From NCBI GenBank assembly GCA_017469845.1, contig JAFUFP010000049.1:103668-167667 (forward strand): DNA of 64,000 nt, written 5' to 3'. The translations under genes were made by a program, and so were the position numbers. Positions within the stretch are counted from its first letter, which is position 1, and the number at the start of each line of letters is the position of its first letter. This DNA comes from Bacteroidales bacterium (GTDB taxonomy: Bacteria > Bacteroidota > Bacteroidia > Bacteroidales > UBA932). The notes beneath the pieces are model-generated. The model ran no database searches and was not told the DNA's origin. It was given only the letters and a program-made list of their open reading frames with translations. Below are positions 1 through 9,172 of this stretch, in pieces.

Positions 1-198
1 ACCGAAGACGAAGCCGTCATCCGGAACGATTTCTCCAGGATCGCGTCCCTTTTCGACAGGATAAGGAAAACCTACCCCTGGCTAGCTTCCTTCAAGGAAC
101 TCTCCATCGGAATGTCGGAGGACTACCAGATAGCCCTGCAGTACGGCGCCACCTTCGTGCGCATCGGGACCTCGATTTTCGGTCCGCGGGAATATTGA
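1..198 (+). CDS. yggS: YggS/PROSC-family PLP homeostasis protein, C-terminal part (5' end outside window)
   Basis: The reading frame is open from the first base and ends in TGA at 196-198, giving the last 65 residues of a protein. The tail contains the C-terminal signature of the YggS family: 'LSIGMSEDYQIAL' followed by 'GATFVRIGTSIFG'. These residues line the phosphate site that holds pyridoxal 5'-phosphate. Family members are cytoplasmic PLP-binding proteins that buffer free PLP and have no established catalytic reaction. A terminator hairpin follows directly, so this is the last gene of its transcript. The start and N-terminal barrel are outside the window. Confidence 0.88.
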   Translation, partial: TEDEAVIRNDFSRIASLFDRIRKTYPWLASFKELSIGMSEDYQIALQYGATFVRIGTSIFGPREY

Positions 199-205
199 CA
201 GATGC

Positions 206-232
206 AGCCGGCCTTCGGGTCGGCTTTTTTAT
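206..232 (+). terminator. Rho-independent terminator after the yggS-type gene
   Basis: An eight-pair stem (AGCCGGCC / GGTCGGCT, one G-T pair) closes a TTCG tetraloop and runs straight into a T6 tract, 8 nt after the stop codon. Confidence 0.85.
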
Positions 233-275
233 GCTCCCGTTACAGAAACGAAAGCCGATGGTCGGATTTTTATAT

Positions 276-303
276 TTATTTTTCCGGAAAATTGATATAT
301 TTG
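276..303 (+). promoter_or_regulatory. Predicted promoter for lemA-DUF2207
   Basis: TATATTTG at 296-303 matches the Bacteroidetes -7 box TAnnTTTG. A T-rich stretch lies where the -33 element is expected, but it is not a clean TTTG. The leader to the lemA ATG would be about 50 nt. Confidence 0.6.
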
Positions 304-359
304 GGCTGTGTTCGGTGAACACGAAATGAAGAAGTTCAACCATTTAAACATCGCAAACA

Positions 360-905
360 ATGGTAATCGCAATCATTGCAGTCATTGCACTCCTCGTCAT
401 CTGGGGAATATCCGTGCAGAACTCTCTCGTCAAGGCCGATGAGACTTGCAACAATGCCCTCAAGCAGATCAATGTCCAGCAGGTGAGCCGTTTCGACGCC
501 ATCCAGGCTCTCGTCAAACTCACCCGTGAATATGCCCAATACGAAAGCGAGACTCTCCAGAAGGTCATCGAGGCCAGGGGAGGCATCATCTCCAAACCCA
601 ACCCTTCGGTAGGGGACATCGCCCACAACGAGTCAATCCTCACTGAACTTTCCTCCAAGCTCATCGCCGTAGCCGAGAGGTATCCCGACCTCAAGGCCAA
701 TGAGCAGTACTCCAAGACCATGGACCAGATCACCAGGTACGAAGAGAACGTGAGACTCGCGAGGATGACCTTCAACGACACTGTCACCAGGTACAACAAC
801 CAGGTACGTATGTTCCCCGGAAGCATCGTCGCGAATCTTCTCGGTTTCGCGAAGAAGGAATATCTTGCCGAGGATACCACGAAGACCGAATATCCGGCCA
901 TATGA
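360..905 (+). CDS. lemA: LemA family protein
   Basis: A 181-residue protein with one N-terminal membrane segment (about residues 2-17, 'VIAIIAVIALLVIWG') followed by a long helical domain. The segments 'NSLVKADETCNNALKQINVQ' and 'YNNQVRMFPGSIVANLLGF' are typical of LemA. The family is widespread and probably forms a membrane-anchored helical bundle facing the cytoplasm or periplasm; its biochemical role is not settled. The stop codon overlaps the start of the DUF2207 gene (ATATGATG). The lemA-DUF2207 pairing recurs in many bacteria, which suggests the two products act together at the envelope. Confidence 0.92.
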   Translation: MVIAIIAVIALLVIWGISVQNSLVKADETCNNALKQINVQQVSRFDAIQALVKLTREYAQYESETLQKVIEARGGIISKPNPSVGDIAHNESILTELSSKLIAVAERYPDLKANEQYSKTMDQITRYEENVRLARMTFNDTVTRYNNQVRMFPGSIVANLLGFAKKEYLAEDTTKTEYPAI

Positions 906-2575
906 TGAAATTCATGCGGACTGTGGCAACGCTGATCCTTTCAGTGTTGCCTTTCGCTGTTGCCGCGGCGCAGGAAATCCGTGACCTGGATATAACGGCC
1001 GTCCTTTCGGAAGACGGGTCGGCCCGGATCACCCAGGTCTGGGACGTCACCGTCGTCGAGGGTACCGAATGGTACATTCCCATAGGGAATCTCGGGAAGA
1101 TGACAGTTTCCGATCTCACGGTGAGCGAGAACGGACAGAGGTTCATCTCCGAAGGAACTTCGTGGGATGTTCATCGTACCATCGATGAAAAGAGGGGACG
1201 CTGCGGCATAGTCCCGACGAAGGACGGTGTCGAGATCTGCTGGGGACAAGGAAGCCTCGGACCCCATGTGTGGACCGCTTCCTTCACTGTCACCGGATTG
1301 GTCCAGAAACTCAACGACGCCGACGCCTTCAACTTCATGTTCGTGAACCCCGGGTTGGCGGCTCCGCCCAAGCATGCCAAAGTCACTATCGTGAACAATA
1401 CCGGCAGCGAGAAGTGGACCTCCGACAACACCAAGGTGTGGGGATTCGGGACACTCGGTGAAATCAATGTCGTCGACGGCAGCGTCGTCATGGAAACCGA
1501 AGGCCCCATGGGCTCGGGTGAATCCATGATAGCGATGGTGCGTTTCGACAGCGGCATGTTCTCCCCGACGTTGTCGAGGGACATGGATTTCGAGACGATG
1601 AAATCTACCGCGATGGAAGGAAGCCAGTACGAGGATGACAAGGGAGAATGGATCCTCTTCCTTTTCGCGCTTCTTTTCTTCATCATTCCCATTGGAGCCC
1701 TCGTTTACGTCCTCATCGCTTCCGTTCTCGGATACAAGTACAGGAAGAGCCTTTTCGGAACTTCCAAGATAAAGGGATGGTTCAGGGAAGCACCTCTTGA
1801 TGACAACCTTCCCGCTTCATACTACATCCTTTCCAAGGCGGGACGTTTCGGTACTTCGGATTATTCCAAGAACCTCATCGGGGCGTATTTCCTCAAGTGG
1901 CTCCTTGAAGGAAGGGTCAGGGCGCAGGCGGAGGGAAAGAACGGCAAGAGGGTGAACCTCGTTTTCACGGATTCCGTGGCTGACATTCCGGAAGATTCAG
2001 CTGAAAGGACCCTCTACGACATGGCCCTTGATGCTGCGGGCGAAAACCGTATCCTCGAGACCGACGAGTTCCAGAAATGGTCCACCAAGTACGCCCAGAG
2101 AGTGATGAACTTCCCCAAGAAGGTACTTGCTGAAGGAAAATCTTTCCTCAAGCGGAAGAATTTTCTCAAAACCGACACTGCGGCAACACCCGAAGGAATG
2201 GCGGACCTTGTCCATGTGGTCGAGTTCAAGAACTTCCTGAACGACTACACCCTCATTCCCGAGAGGTCCTCTTCGGAAGTGGGTCTGTGGAAGAGCTACC
2301 TCATCTACGGACAGATCTTCGGAATCGCTTCCAAGGTGGCCGAGGAGTTCAAGAAACTCTATCCCGCCGAGTTCGCGACGGTCGAACAGACGATCGGTGC
2401 TCCGCTCAGCCGCAACATCATAGTCCTGGATTCACTCTCCAGGAATTCCTACACAGGTGCCGTGAACAGGGTCGCTGGCTACAAGGCCGGAAGTTTCAAG
2501 GGCGGAGGTGGCCACATCTCCTTCGGAGGCGGAGGAGGATTCTCCGGCGGAGGCTTCGGAGGAGGAAGCAGATAG
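902..2575 (+). CDS. DUF2207 domain-containing membrane protein
   Basis: A 557-residue protein. It has an N-terminal signal peptide (cleavage near 'AAAQE', residue 23), an extracytoplasmic beta-rich DUF2207 domain to about residue 240 and a membrane segment near residues 249-275 ('WILFLFALLFFIIPIGALV'). A cytoplasmic region follows, with the conserved 'ASYYILSKAGRFGTSDYSKNLIGAYFLKWLLEGRV' type segment split over helices. The C-terminus is a glycine-serine-rich tail (GGGGHISFGGGGGFSGGG), common in this family. The function is unknown. The gene overlaps lemA by 4 nt, so translation is probably coupled. It is followed by a terminator hairpin. Confidence 0.88.
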   Translation: MMKFMRTVATLILSVLPFAVAAAQEIRDLDITAVLSEDGSARITQVWDVTVVEGTEWYIPIGNLGKMTVSDLTVSENGQRFISEGTSWDVHRTIDEKRGRCGIVPTKDGVEICWGQGSLGPHVWTASFTVTGLVQKLNDADAFNFMFVNPGLAAPPKHAKVTIVNNTGSEKWTSDNTKVWGFGTLGEINVVDGSVVMETEGPMGSGESMIAMVRFDSGMFSPTLSRDMDFETMKSTAMEGSQYEDDKGEWILFLFALLFFIIPIGALVYVLIASVLGYKYRKSLFGTSKIKGWFREAPLDDNLPASYYILSKAGRFGTSDYSKNLIGAYFLKWLLEGRVRAQAEGKNGKRVNLVFTDSVADIPEDSAERTLYDMALDAAGENRILETDEFQKWSTKYAQRVMNFPKKVLAEGKSFLKRKNFLKTDTAATPEGMADLVHVVEFKNFLNDYTLIPERSSSEVGLWKSYLIYGQIFGIASKVAEEFKKLYPAEFATVEQTIGAPLSRNIIVLDSLSRNSYTGAVNRVAGYKAGSFKGGGGHISFGGGGGFSGGGFGGGSR

Positions 2576-2607
2576 GCGCTTCCATCTTACCGGTTCTACC
2601 GTATTAC

Positions 2608-2644
2608 AAAGGATCCGTATCGGGTTTTCCGGTACGGATCCTTT
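2608..2644. terminator. Hairpin between convergent DUF2207 and lpxB genes
   Basis: A perfect 12-pair stem (AAAGGATCCGTA / TACGGATCCTTT) with a 13-nt loop lies between the two convergent stops. The U-tract is weak on both sides, so it is probably a bidirectional terminator of modest strength. Confidence 0.6.
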
Positions 2645-2685
2645 GTGCGTATGGTATGGATATGTCTTTTTGCTGTCAGGTGGGG

Positions 2686-3852
2686 TCAACTTTTTCTCAG
2701 TTCCCCGACCATCGCTTCGGCAACCGCAGCGGAAGCTCCGCTGCCGCCAAGTTCCTTCCTTATGGTGGCGTAGTCTTCCTTCATCGTTTCCCTGTAGGCG
2801 TTGTCTTCCACAAGACGCCTCACTTCGCTGAGGAGATTCTCCGCCGAGAAGTAGTGCTGAAGGAGTTCCTTGAAGGCCTTCCTTCCGAGGATGAGGTTTC
2901 CGAGGCTTATCATGTCCACCTTTATTATCTGCCTTCCCAGAGTGAAGTTGAAAGGGGACAGCACGAATCCCACCACCTGGGGTGTGCCGATGAGGCAGGC
3001 CTCCAGCGAAGCCGTTCCGGAATTGATTACGGCCGCTTCGGCGTTTTTGAGGATAGCGTATGTCTGGGAGAAAATGACCTTCGCCCTGTCGGATATCCCT
3101 TCGAGGTAAGGGGCGTAGTCGTCCATCGTCCTGGATGGTGCACCGGCTATCAGGAAGCGGTAGTCTTCGTATCCGGGAGTCGATGACATCTTTTTTATGA
3201 ACTCGGCGCAGACGGGCATCATCGTTCCGACTTCACCCTTTCTGGAACCGGCCAGTATAGCGATGTACTTGCACTCGGGCAGGGAATTGGCTTTGAAGAA
3301 CTCCTCCCTTGACATGTTCACAAGGGGAGAGGAATCGATGGCGTCCACAAGGGGGTTACCCTTGTAGATATAGTCTATGCCCTTCTTCCTGAAGTATTCT
3401 TTTTCGAAGGGGAAAACGATGAAAAGGCGGTCGACGTACTTTTTTATCTTCTTGACCCTGCTTTCCCTCGAGGCCCAGACCTTCGGTGCTATGTAGTAGA
3501 ACACCTTGTATCCCTTTTCGTGGGCGGCCTCGGCGACCCTGAAGTTGAATCCGGGATAATCGATGAGGATAACCACATCGGGATGGAAGCGGTCGATATC
3601 CTCCATGCAGCCCTTCAACCTCTTGGCGAACTTGCCGAGATTGAGAAGAACCTGGCTGAATCCCATCACCGCACCTTCGTTGTAGTCGCGGACGAGCCCC
3701 TGCCCGCTTTGGTGGGAGTGATACACTCCGTCCATGAGGGGACCTCCCCAGAAGCGTATGTCGGCCGATGGATCCTCGCTGTAGAGTCCCTTCATGAGGT
3801 TCGATCCGTGCAGGTCTCCGGAAGCTTCTCCCGCTATGATGTAGTATTTCAT
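2686..3852 (-). CDS. lpxB: Lipid-A-disaccharide synthase
   Basis: A 388-residue cytoplasmic, membrane-associated glycosyltransferase of family GT19. It joins UDP-2,3-diacylglucosamine to lipid X to form the tetraacyl disaccharide of lipid A. The start 'MKYYIIAGEASGDLHGSNLM' is the classic LpxB N-terminus, and 'IDYPGFNFR', 'YYIAPKVWAS' and 'AILAGSRKGEV' are the family's acceptor and UDP-sugar motifs. The length is normal for LpxB. The ATG overlaps the TGA of surE (ATGA), so surE-lpxB is a translationally coupled operon. This arrangement is often seen in Bacteroidetes and confirms an LPS-type outer membrane. Confidence 0.96.
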   Translation of the reverse strand: MKYYIIAGEASGDLHGSNLMKGLYSEDPSADIRFWGGPLMDGVYHSHQSGQGLVRDYNEGAVMGFSQVLLNLGKFAKRLKGCMEDIDRFHPDVVILIDYPGFNFRVAEAAHEKGYKVFYYIAPKVWASRESRVKKIKKYVDRLFIVFPFEKEYFRKKGIDYIYKGNPLVDAIDSSPLVNMSREEFFKANSLPECKYIAILAGSRKGEVGTMMPVCAEFIKKMSSTPGYEDYRFLIAGAPSRTMDDYAPYLEGISDRAKVIFSQTYAILKNAEAAVINSGTASLEACLIGTPQVVGFVLSPFNFTLGRQIIKVDMISLGNLILGRKAFKELLQHYFSAENLLSEVRRLVEDNAYRETMKEDYATIRKELGGSGASAAVAEAMVGELRKS

Positions 3853-4721
3853 TTGCTTTCTGGGGTTTGGTCCGGAGCTGGGAAGTCCTTCTCAATGCCG
3901 AAGGACTTCAGCCTTTCGTCCTCGATGTAATCGGTGGAGTCAAGGTTGTGCGCCACGATGGTTATGTATCCTTGGGCCAGCATCCTGTGGTCCGCGGAAA
4001 TCATGTTCTCGGGATCGTCCTGGTACTGTCCGGCCATCATATAGATCTTTTCGCCTTCTTCGGGATGGGGTTCGTTGTCTCCGCGGAAGTATTCCGGAGG
4101 GATACCCCTTTTGCGGAACACCTCGGGATCCCATTCGACGAGTTCCTTCACCCATCTTCCTTTGCCCATCGTACAGACCCTGACGCCTTTTATCTTCTCG
4201 GGGGGAAGGTCGGGGAAATTGACGTTGTAGTAAACGCCGTCACCGGGTTTGGCGTGGCTGATGAGGAATCTGAAGATGTCGGGGAAAAGAGCCTCCACAC
4301 AGTCGAAATTCGCGTCAGGTCTTACGTTGTCGAGCGAGATTCCGATAGAGGTGATACCGTTCAGGGCGCCTTCCTCGGCGGCTCCCAGAGTTCCGGAGTA
4401 ACAGGCTGCGGTTGAAGCGTTTGACCCGTGGTTGATTCCGCAGACGACGACATCCGGCGGAGCATCGGGGAAACTGTAGTTGAGGGCGTATTTGACGCAA
4501 CTTGCGGGAGTGGCGTCAAGATATGACCACTTCACTCCTTCCTTTTCTCCGAGGAACTTGTACGCCAGGGGTTTGAGCCCCAGGGATACGGCCATTCCCA
4601 TGCCGGACTGGTGCTTTTTGGGAGCCACGACAGTGACTTCGCCCTCAGCGGCCATGATCTTCGAAAGGACCTTCATGCCGGGAGCGTAGTATCCGTCGTC
4701 GTTTGTGAGCAGAATCTTCAT
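3849..4721 (-). CDS. surE: 5'/3'-nucleotidase SurE
   Basis: A 290-residue metal-dependent survival phosphatase that dephosphorylates nucleoside monophosphates. I chose the ATG at 4721 because it gives the conserved N-terminus 'MKILLTNDDGYYAPGMKVL', which carries the metal-binding Asp-Asp pair. A longer frame would add 10 residues not seen in the family, and those would lie on the -7 box. Other SurE motifs present are 'VVCGINHGSN' and 'YSGTLGAAEEG'. The gene sits first in a two-gene operon and its stop overlaps the lpxB start. Confidence 0.95.
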   Translation of the reverse strand: MKILLTNDDGYYAPGMKVLSKIMAAEGEVTVVAPKKHQSGMGMAVSLGLKPLAYKFLGEKEGVKWSYLDATPASCVKYALNYSFPDAPPDVVVCGINHGSNASTAACYSGTLGAAEEGALNGITSIGISLDNVRPDANFDCVEALFPDIFRFLISHAKPGDGVYYNVNFPDLPPEKIKGVRVCTMGKGRWVKELVEWDPEVFRKRGIPPEYFRGDNEPHPEEGEKIYMMAGQYQDDPENMISADHRMLAQGYITIVAHNLDSTDYIEDERLKSFGIEKDFPAPDQTPESK

Positions 4722-4740
4722 TTCATGTTGTTTCGCTGTG

Positions 4741-4748
4741 CAAATATA
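4741..4748 (-). promoter_or_regulatory. -7 box of the surE-lpxB promoter
   Basis: The minus strand reads TATATTTG here, a full match to TAnnTTTG, 20 nt before the chosen surE ATG. No clear -33 TTTG is visible. Confidence 0.6.
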
Positions 4749-4784
4749 CAACTATTTTCGCGGTTGTATTTTCCTATCTCCGTG

Positions 4785-4815
4785 TTGCGGTTTAGGTTTT
4801 GATTTCATAACTTTG
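4785..4815 (+). promoter_or_regulatory. Predicted promoter for the EVE-like gene
   Basis: TTG at 4785-4787, a 20-nt spacer, then TAACTTTG at 4808-4815. It lies back to back with the surE promoter in the same divergent intergenic region. Confidence 0.6.
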
Positions 4816-4879
4816 ACACTCCCGGGCCGGGCCTCGGCTCGTGGATGGTACACAGTATTCGCCAAAACCAAAAATTGCC

Positions 4880-5842
4880 ATGAAAACACATATAGTATTT
4901 GTAGGGAAGAGCGAAAAGAAATTGTCTCCCGGTGAGGTTTATTCCAACATCAGCCTCAGTGAGTATGATCATTGCCTGTCCTGTCATTCCAAAACTCCCA
5001 GCGGAATGGATTTGGGTGACAGAGTCTTTCTGGCTATGAAAAAAGGCACTTCCCAAAGAAAAGGGGAACCCGGCATCTATGCCAGCGCAAGAGTTGTCGG
5101 CAACGAATTATTCGTCAACGGGGCGTACGAAATTGAACTCCAGTTCGACTACGTGATCTCTCCCGAGGACGTTGAACCGCTGACCATAAGTTCAATTCCG
5201 GTTCTTGTCAGGAAGGGACTTCTGACCAAACCCAAGAACATCATCCTCGAAGGCCAGGAGGGCAGGGAAGTGGCTGAGGCGTTCGACGCTTACGTCTCCA
5301 GGAACAGCGATTATTTCTCTCTGAGGCTCAATTCCTCCATCGCATGGACCCTTTACCGCGAGTCCGGAGATTTCGCATTCAGTATCGGAGCATTGGAAGA
5401 AGATCACGGTGGTGGAAACATCACCATGCATTTCACTTCAGTAACTACGGATAACGGTGATCTTTATATCGACACTTCCGTATACAACGGAAGCTTATTC
5501 GAAGAACTGACGATGGAAACCTTCGAGAAGGGTCATGTGATGCGAAACATAAACCTTTTCAGCGTGTCTGAATTCATGGCGGAACATTCTCTCCATACGA
5601 CAAAGGATCTTGTGGATTATATGTTCGCCGAGTTCGGCCTCAAACACTATGACGAGATCATCGACCATCTCGATGAACTGGAGATCGATTATGAGATCGA
5701 GGATTCTTCCGAAGACGACGATGACCTTTGGGGCGAAGAGGATGAGTTCGGGGATTTCGCTGACAGATGGGTCGACGAACAGGATGAGGAAGGAGGACAT
5801 TTCCCTCCGTTTTTCCCGAAGGGAAAGACACCCCAGAATTGA
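4880..5842 (+). CDS. Unknown protein with EVE/PUA-like N-terminal half and acidic tail
   Basis: A 320-residue soluble protein with no signal peptide. I start it at the ATG at 4880 ('MKTHIVFVGKSEKK'); a GTG 39 nt upstream is less likely. The stretch 'DLGDRVFLAMKKGTS' then 'GIYASARVVGNELF' resembles the beta-barrel core of EVE/PUA-like domains, which bind modified bases. This is a pattern-level impression, not a firm assignment. The middle part is mixed alpha/beta without recognised motifs. Residues from about 275 on are strongly acidic (runs such as 'EDSSEDDDDLWGEEDE') and the end is Pro/Phe-rich ('GHFPPFFPKG'). It is monocistronic, between divergent surE and the GAPDH gene. Confidence 0.7.
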   Translation: MKTHIVFVGKSEKKLSPGEVYSNISLSEYDHCLSCHSKTPSGMDLGDRVFLAMKKGTSQRKGEPGIYASARVVGNELFVNGAYEIELQFDYVISPEDVEPLTISSIPVLVRKGLLTKPKNIILEGQEGREVAEAFDAYVSRNSDYFSLRLNSSIAWTLYRESGDFAFSIGALEEDHGGGNITMHFTSVTTDNGDLYIDTSVYNGSLFEELTMETFEKGHVMRNINLFSVSEFMAEHSLHTTKDLVDYMFAEFGLKHYDEIIDHLDELEIDYEIEDSSEDDDDLWGEEDEFGDFADRWVDEQDEEGGHFPPFFPKGKTPQN

Positions 5843-5934
5843 CACTATGGCACTCTCCCTGCAGGGATGACGTGACCTAAAACGTTATTAATTCCGAAAG
5901 GGAACGACAAGTTGTCGAAAGAACCTGCCAATGG

Positions 5935-7036
<1,102 letters not shown>

Positions 7037-7060
7037 TTTTGGGTAGAATCATCCGATTAT

Positions 7061-7092
7061 GGGCCGGCTCCTTTGGGAATCGGCCCTTTTTT
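7061..7092 (+). terminator. Rho-independent terminator of the GAPDH gene
   Basis: The outer stem GGGCCG / CGGCCC with an inner TCC / GGA extension is followed by T6. The T tract merges with the promoter of the next gene. Confidence 0.85.
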
Positions 7093-7094
7093 GA

Positions 7095-7102
7095 TATCTT
7101 TG
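7095..7102 (+). promoter_or_regulatory. -7 box of a near-leaderless promoter
   Basis: TATCTTTG, an exact TAnnTTTG match, ends only 8 nt before the ATG at 7111. Since initiation normally falls about 5-8 nt downstream of this box, the transcript would start at or just before the start codon. Confidence 0.6.
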
Positions 7103-7110
7103 TCCCAGTC

Positions 7111-7557
7111 ATGGGAAAAGCATCACGCTTAATATCGTTTGTTGCAGCTGCCGTTCTTGCGGCCGGAAGCCTTTCGTCCTGCGAGGATTGGAAGGTTCCT
7201 TCATGGATCGACGATATCATCGACAAGGACACCGAGCATGCGGATTTCATAATGAAGGGCACCGTGACGGGCCCTGACGGCAACCCCCTTTCCGGAATCA
7301 GGATAGAGGCGTCCATCCATAGGGAATATTCCGAATACATAGAGACGCAGACCCTTTCCACCGCTTCGGACGGATCATTCTCGAAGAGCACTGAGACGGC
7401 CCAGATTCCTGACGAGGTGACTTTCGTCTTCTCCGACCCGAGGGAAGATTACAAGACCCTTACCGTGTCCGCCGCGGTCGAGAGGACCAAGGAAGAGAAA
7501 GGGAAGTATCTGGGGGAATTCACGGTAAGCGTCGATGTGTCGATGGAAAAGAAATGA
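7111..7557 (+). CDS. Small putative lipoprotein (resembles radical-SAM-associated lipoproteins)
   Basis: A 148-residue protein. Its signal peptide ends in a lipobox ('LAAGSLSSCEDW', Cys about residue 23), so it should be a membrane-anchored lipoprotein. The body contains 'FIMKGTVTGPDGNPLSGIRIEA', a carboxypeptidase-regulatory-like or transthyretin-like beta-sandwich start. This layout resembles Bacteroidetes lipoproteins encoded next to radical SAM/SPASM proteins, but no radical SAM gene is present here, so that link is only an analogy. The ATG at 7111 is the only one that leaves a normal signal peptide. Upstream in-frame codons fall in the GAPDH terminator. Confidence 0.75.
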   Translation: MGKASRLISFVAAAVLAAGSLSSCEDWKVPSWIDDIIDKDTEHADFIMKGTVTGPDGNPLSGIRIEASIHREYSEYIETQTLSTASDGSFSKSTETAQIPDEVTFVFSDPREDYKTLTVSAAVERTKEEKGKYLGEFTVSVDVSMEKK

Positions 7558-7591
7558 TGTTCTTCCCGTTATTTCAGGTTGAGAAAAATAT

Positions 7592-7619
7592 TGACGGCCA
7601 CGGATATCCGCGGCCGTCA
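7592..7619. terminator. Hairpin between convergent lipoprotein and carboxylesterase genes
   Basis: The stem TGACGGCC / GGCCGTCA has an inner palindrome GGATATCC and one mismatch. It lies between the two stops and probably ends transcription from both sides. Confidence 0.65.
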
Positions 7620-7643
7620 TCGGTTCATATCTTTTGAGGTGGA

Positions 7644-9029
7644 CTATTCCACAACCTTGAATTCCTTCACGAAGCACTCTTCTCCCTTGGCGCTTTTCCA
7701 GTTCCCGCCGTTTTCTCCGTTGGGGTCTCCGTATTTGCAGAAATTGGTCCAGCATGTGACCATTTCGTCACTGAGGGCGTAATCTCCCTTTGTGAAGGGC
7801 CTCCAGCTCCTTGAGAGAGTTCCGAAGACGTACCAGAGCTCGGAGCTGTGGAACGATCCCTTGAGGGAAGGACGTCCGTCGGAGGGGAGAGGACGGTTGA
7901 AAAGGTACAGGAAGACGGGGTTGGTTGAGAGGCTGTCCCTCACCTGGGCGAATCTCTTTTCACCGTTTTCCATTCCGGGCATGTCGTCGCCGCAGTGTCC
8001 CATCATGTAGGGGATGTCGGCGATGTGGCCGTTCATCGTGGCGACGTTGAAGTCCTCGGGAAGTACCTCACTGTCGTTGTGGGGACCGAACCTCACTGAT
8101 TCGGGGGATCTCCAGTCGGGGAGTGCCGCCATCAGCTCTTCGAATGATGCGCCGCGGAGTTTCTCGAGAGTGTCATAACCCGCTGCGTCGAAATACTTCT
8201 TCGAAGGGGCGTCAAGCGCTTCCTGGGGGATGGTGATCTGAGGCATTCCGCTGCCGAGGCCTCCTCCGCTTTGGATGATGGCCCTTGCGACCATACCTTT
8301 GCTCAAGGGGCTTGAAACCACGTTCTTCACGCTTCCGGCTCCGGCGCTCTGTCCGAATACTGTGATGTTGGAAGGATCTCCTCCGAAGGCGGAGATGTTG
8401 TCATTGATCCACTTGAGGGCTGCGATCTGGTCATACAGTCCGTAGTTTCCGGAGTGGCCGCCGCCTTCTGCAGTCAGAAGGGGATGGTTCATGAATCCGA
8501 ACATTCCGACGCGGTAATTGATGGTGACAAGGATGACGCCTTTCTTAGCCCAAGCCTCGCCGTCCATCGGAAGTTCATATCCCCATCCTACATTGTATCC
8601 GCCTCCGTGGATCCACATCGCCACGGGGAGTTTCTCTCCGCTGGCCGGTGCTCCCGCAGGGGTCCATACGTTGAGATAGAGGCAGTCCTCCGAATAGACA
8701 GGGTTCTCGGGATAGAATTCGGTACCGTATTCCCCGTCATTGGGGTTCTTCGGACCCTGGTAGGATGCGTTTCCGAAGGTGTCGGCGACTTTGACGCCTG
8801 TCCACGCTTTTACGGGTTGGGGCTTTTTCCACCTGAGGTCACCCACGGGAGGGGTGGCATAGGGGATGCCTCTGTAGATGAGAACAGTGGAATCAGCGTT
8901 TGTTATGCCCTGGATGGATCCGCCCTGAATTTCAAGGACGGGGTTGTCGAAAGCATTCTTTTGATTGCTTCCGCCGCATGAACACAGCAAAGCTGCCGCC
9001 ATGGCTGAGATGAGAATCACATTTTTCAT
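7644..9029 (-). CDS. Type-B carboxylesterase, lipoprotein
   Basis: A 461-residue alpha/beta hydrolase of the carboxylesterase/PnbA family. The signal peptide ends in a lipobox ('ALLCSCGGS', Cys near 16-18), so it is predicted to be anchored at the envelope. The oxyanion motif 'HGGGY' is at residues 141-145 and the nucleophile Ser228 in 'GQSAGAG'. The catalytic His is probably the one in 'GSFHSSELWYVFG', the usual C-terminal motif. 'EDCLYLNVWTP' is another family signature. The substrate is unknown; the family hydrolyses carboxylic esters of broad structure. It is slightly shorter than typical members (about 500). It is monocistronic. Confidence 0.92.
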   Translation of the reverse strand: MKNVILISAMAAALLCSCGGSNQKNAFDNPVLEIQGGSIQGITNADSTVLIYRGIPYATPPVGDLRWKKPQPVKAWTGVKVADTFGNASYQGPKNPNDGEYGTEFYPENPVYSEDCLYLNVWTPAGAPASGEKLPVAMWIHGGGYNVGWGYELPMDGEAWAKKGVILVTINYRVGMFGFMNHPLLTAEGGGHSGNYGLYDQIAALKWINDNISAFGGDPSNITVFGQSAGAGSVKNVVSSPLSKGMVARAIIQSGGGLGSGMPQITIPQEALDAPSKKYFDAAGYDTLEKLRGASFEELMAALPDWRSPESVRFGPHNDSEVLPEDFNVATMNGHIADIPYMMGHCGDDMPGMENGEKRFAQVRDSLSTNPVFLYLFNRPLPSDGRPSLKGSFHSSELWYVFGTLSRSWRPFTKGDYALSDEMVTCWTNFCKYGDPNGENGGNWKSAKGEECFVKEFKVVE

Positions 9030-9095
9030 CGTTGATTATTATTTGGTTTGATTTACGTTGTTCTTTTCATCGTGGCATCTTGCGGGATACCGATG

Positions 9096-9103
9096 CAAAG
9101 ATA
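9096..9103 (-). promoter_or_regulatory. -7 box for the carboxylesterase gene
   Basis: The minus strand reads TATCTTTG about 66 nt before the ATG. A clear -33 element is not visible. Confidence 0.55.
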
Positions 9104-9172
9104 CGTACACAGGTCACCTCGGCGCTTTGCAGCACTGTCTTATCTTTTTGCGGGATTTCTTTTCGGGAAAGA

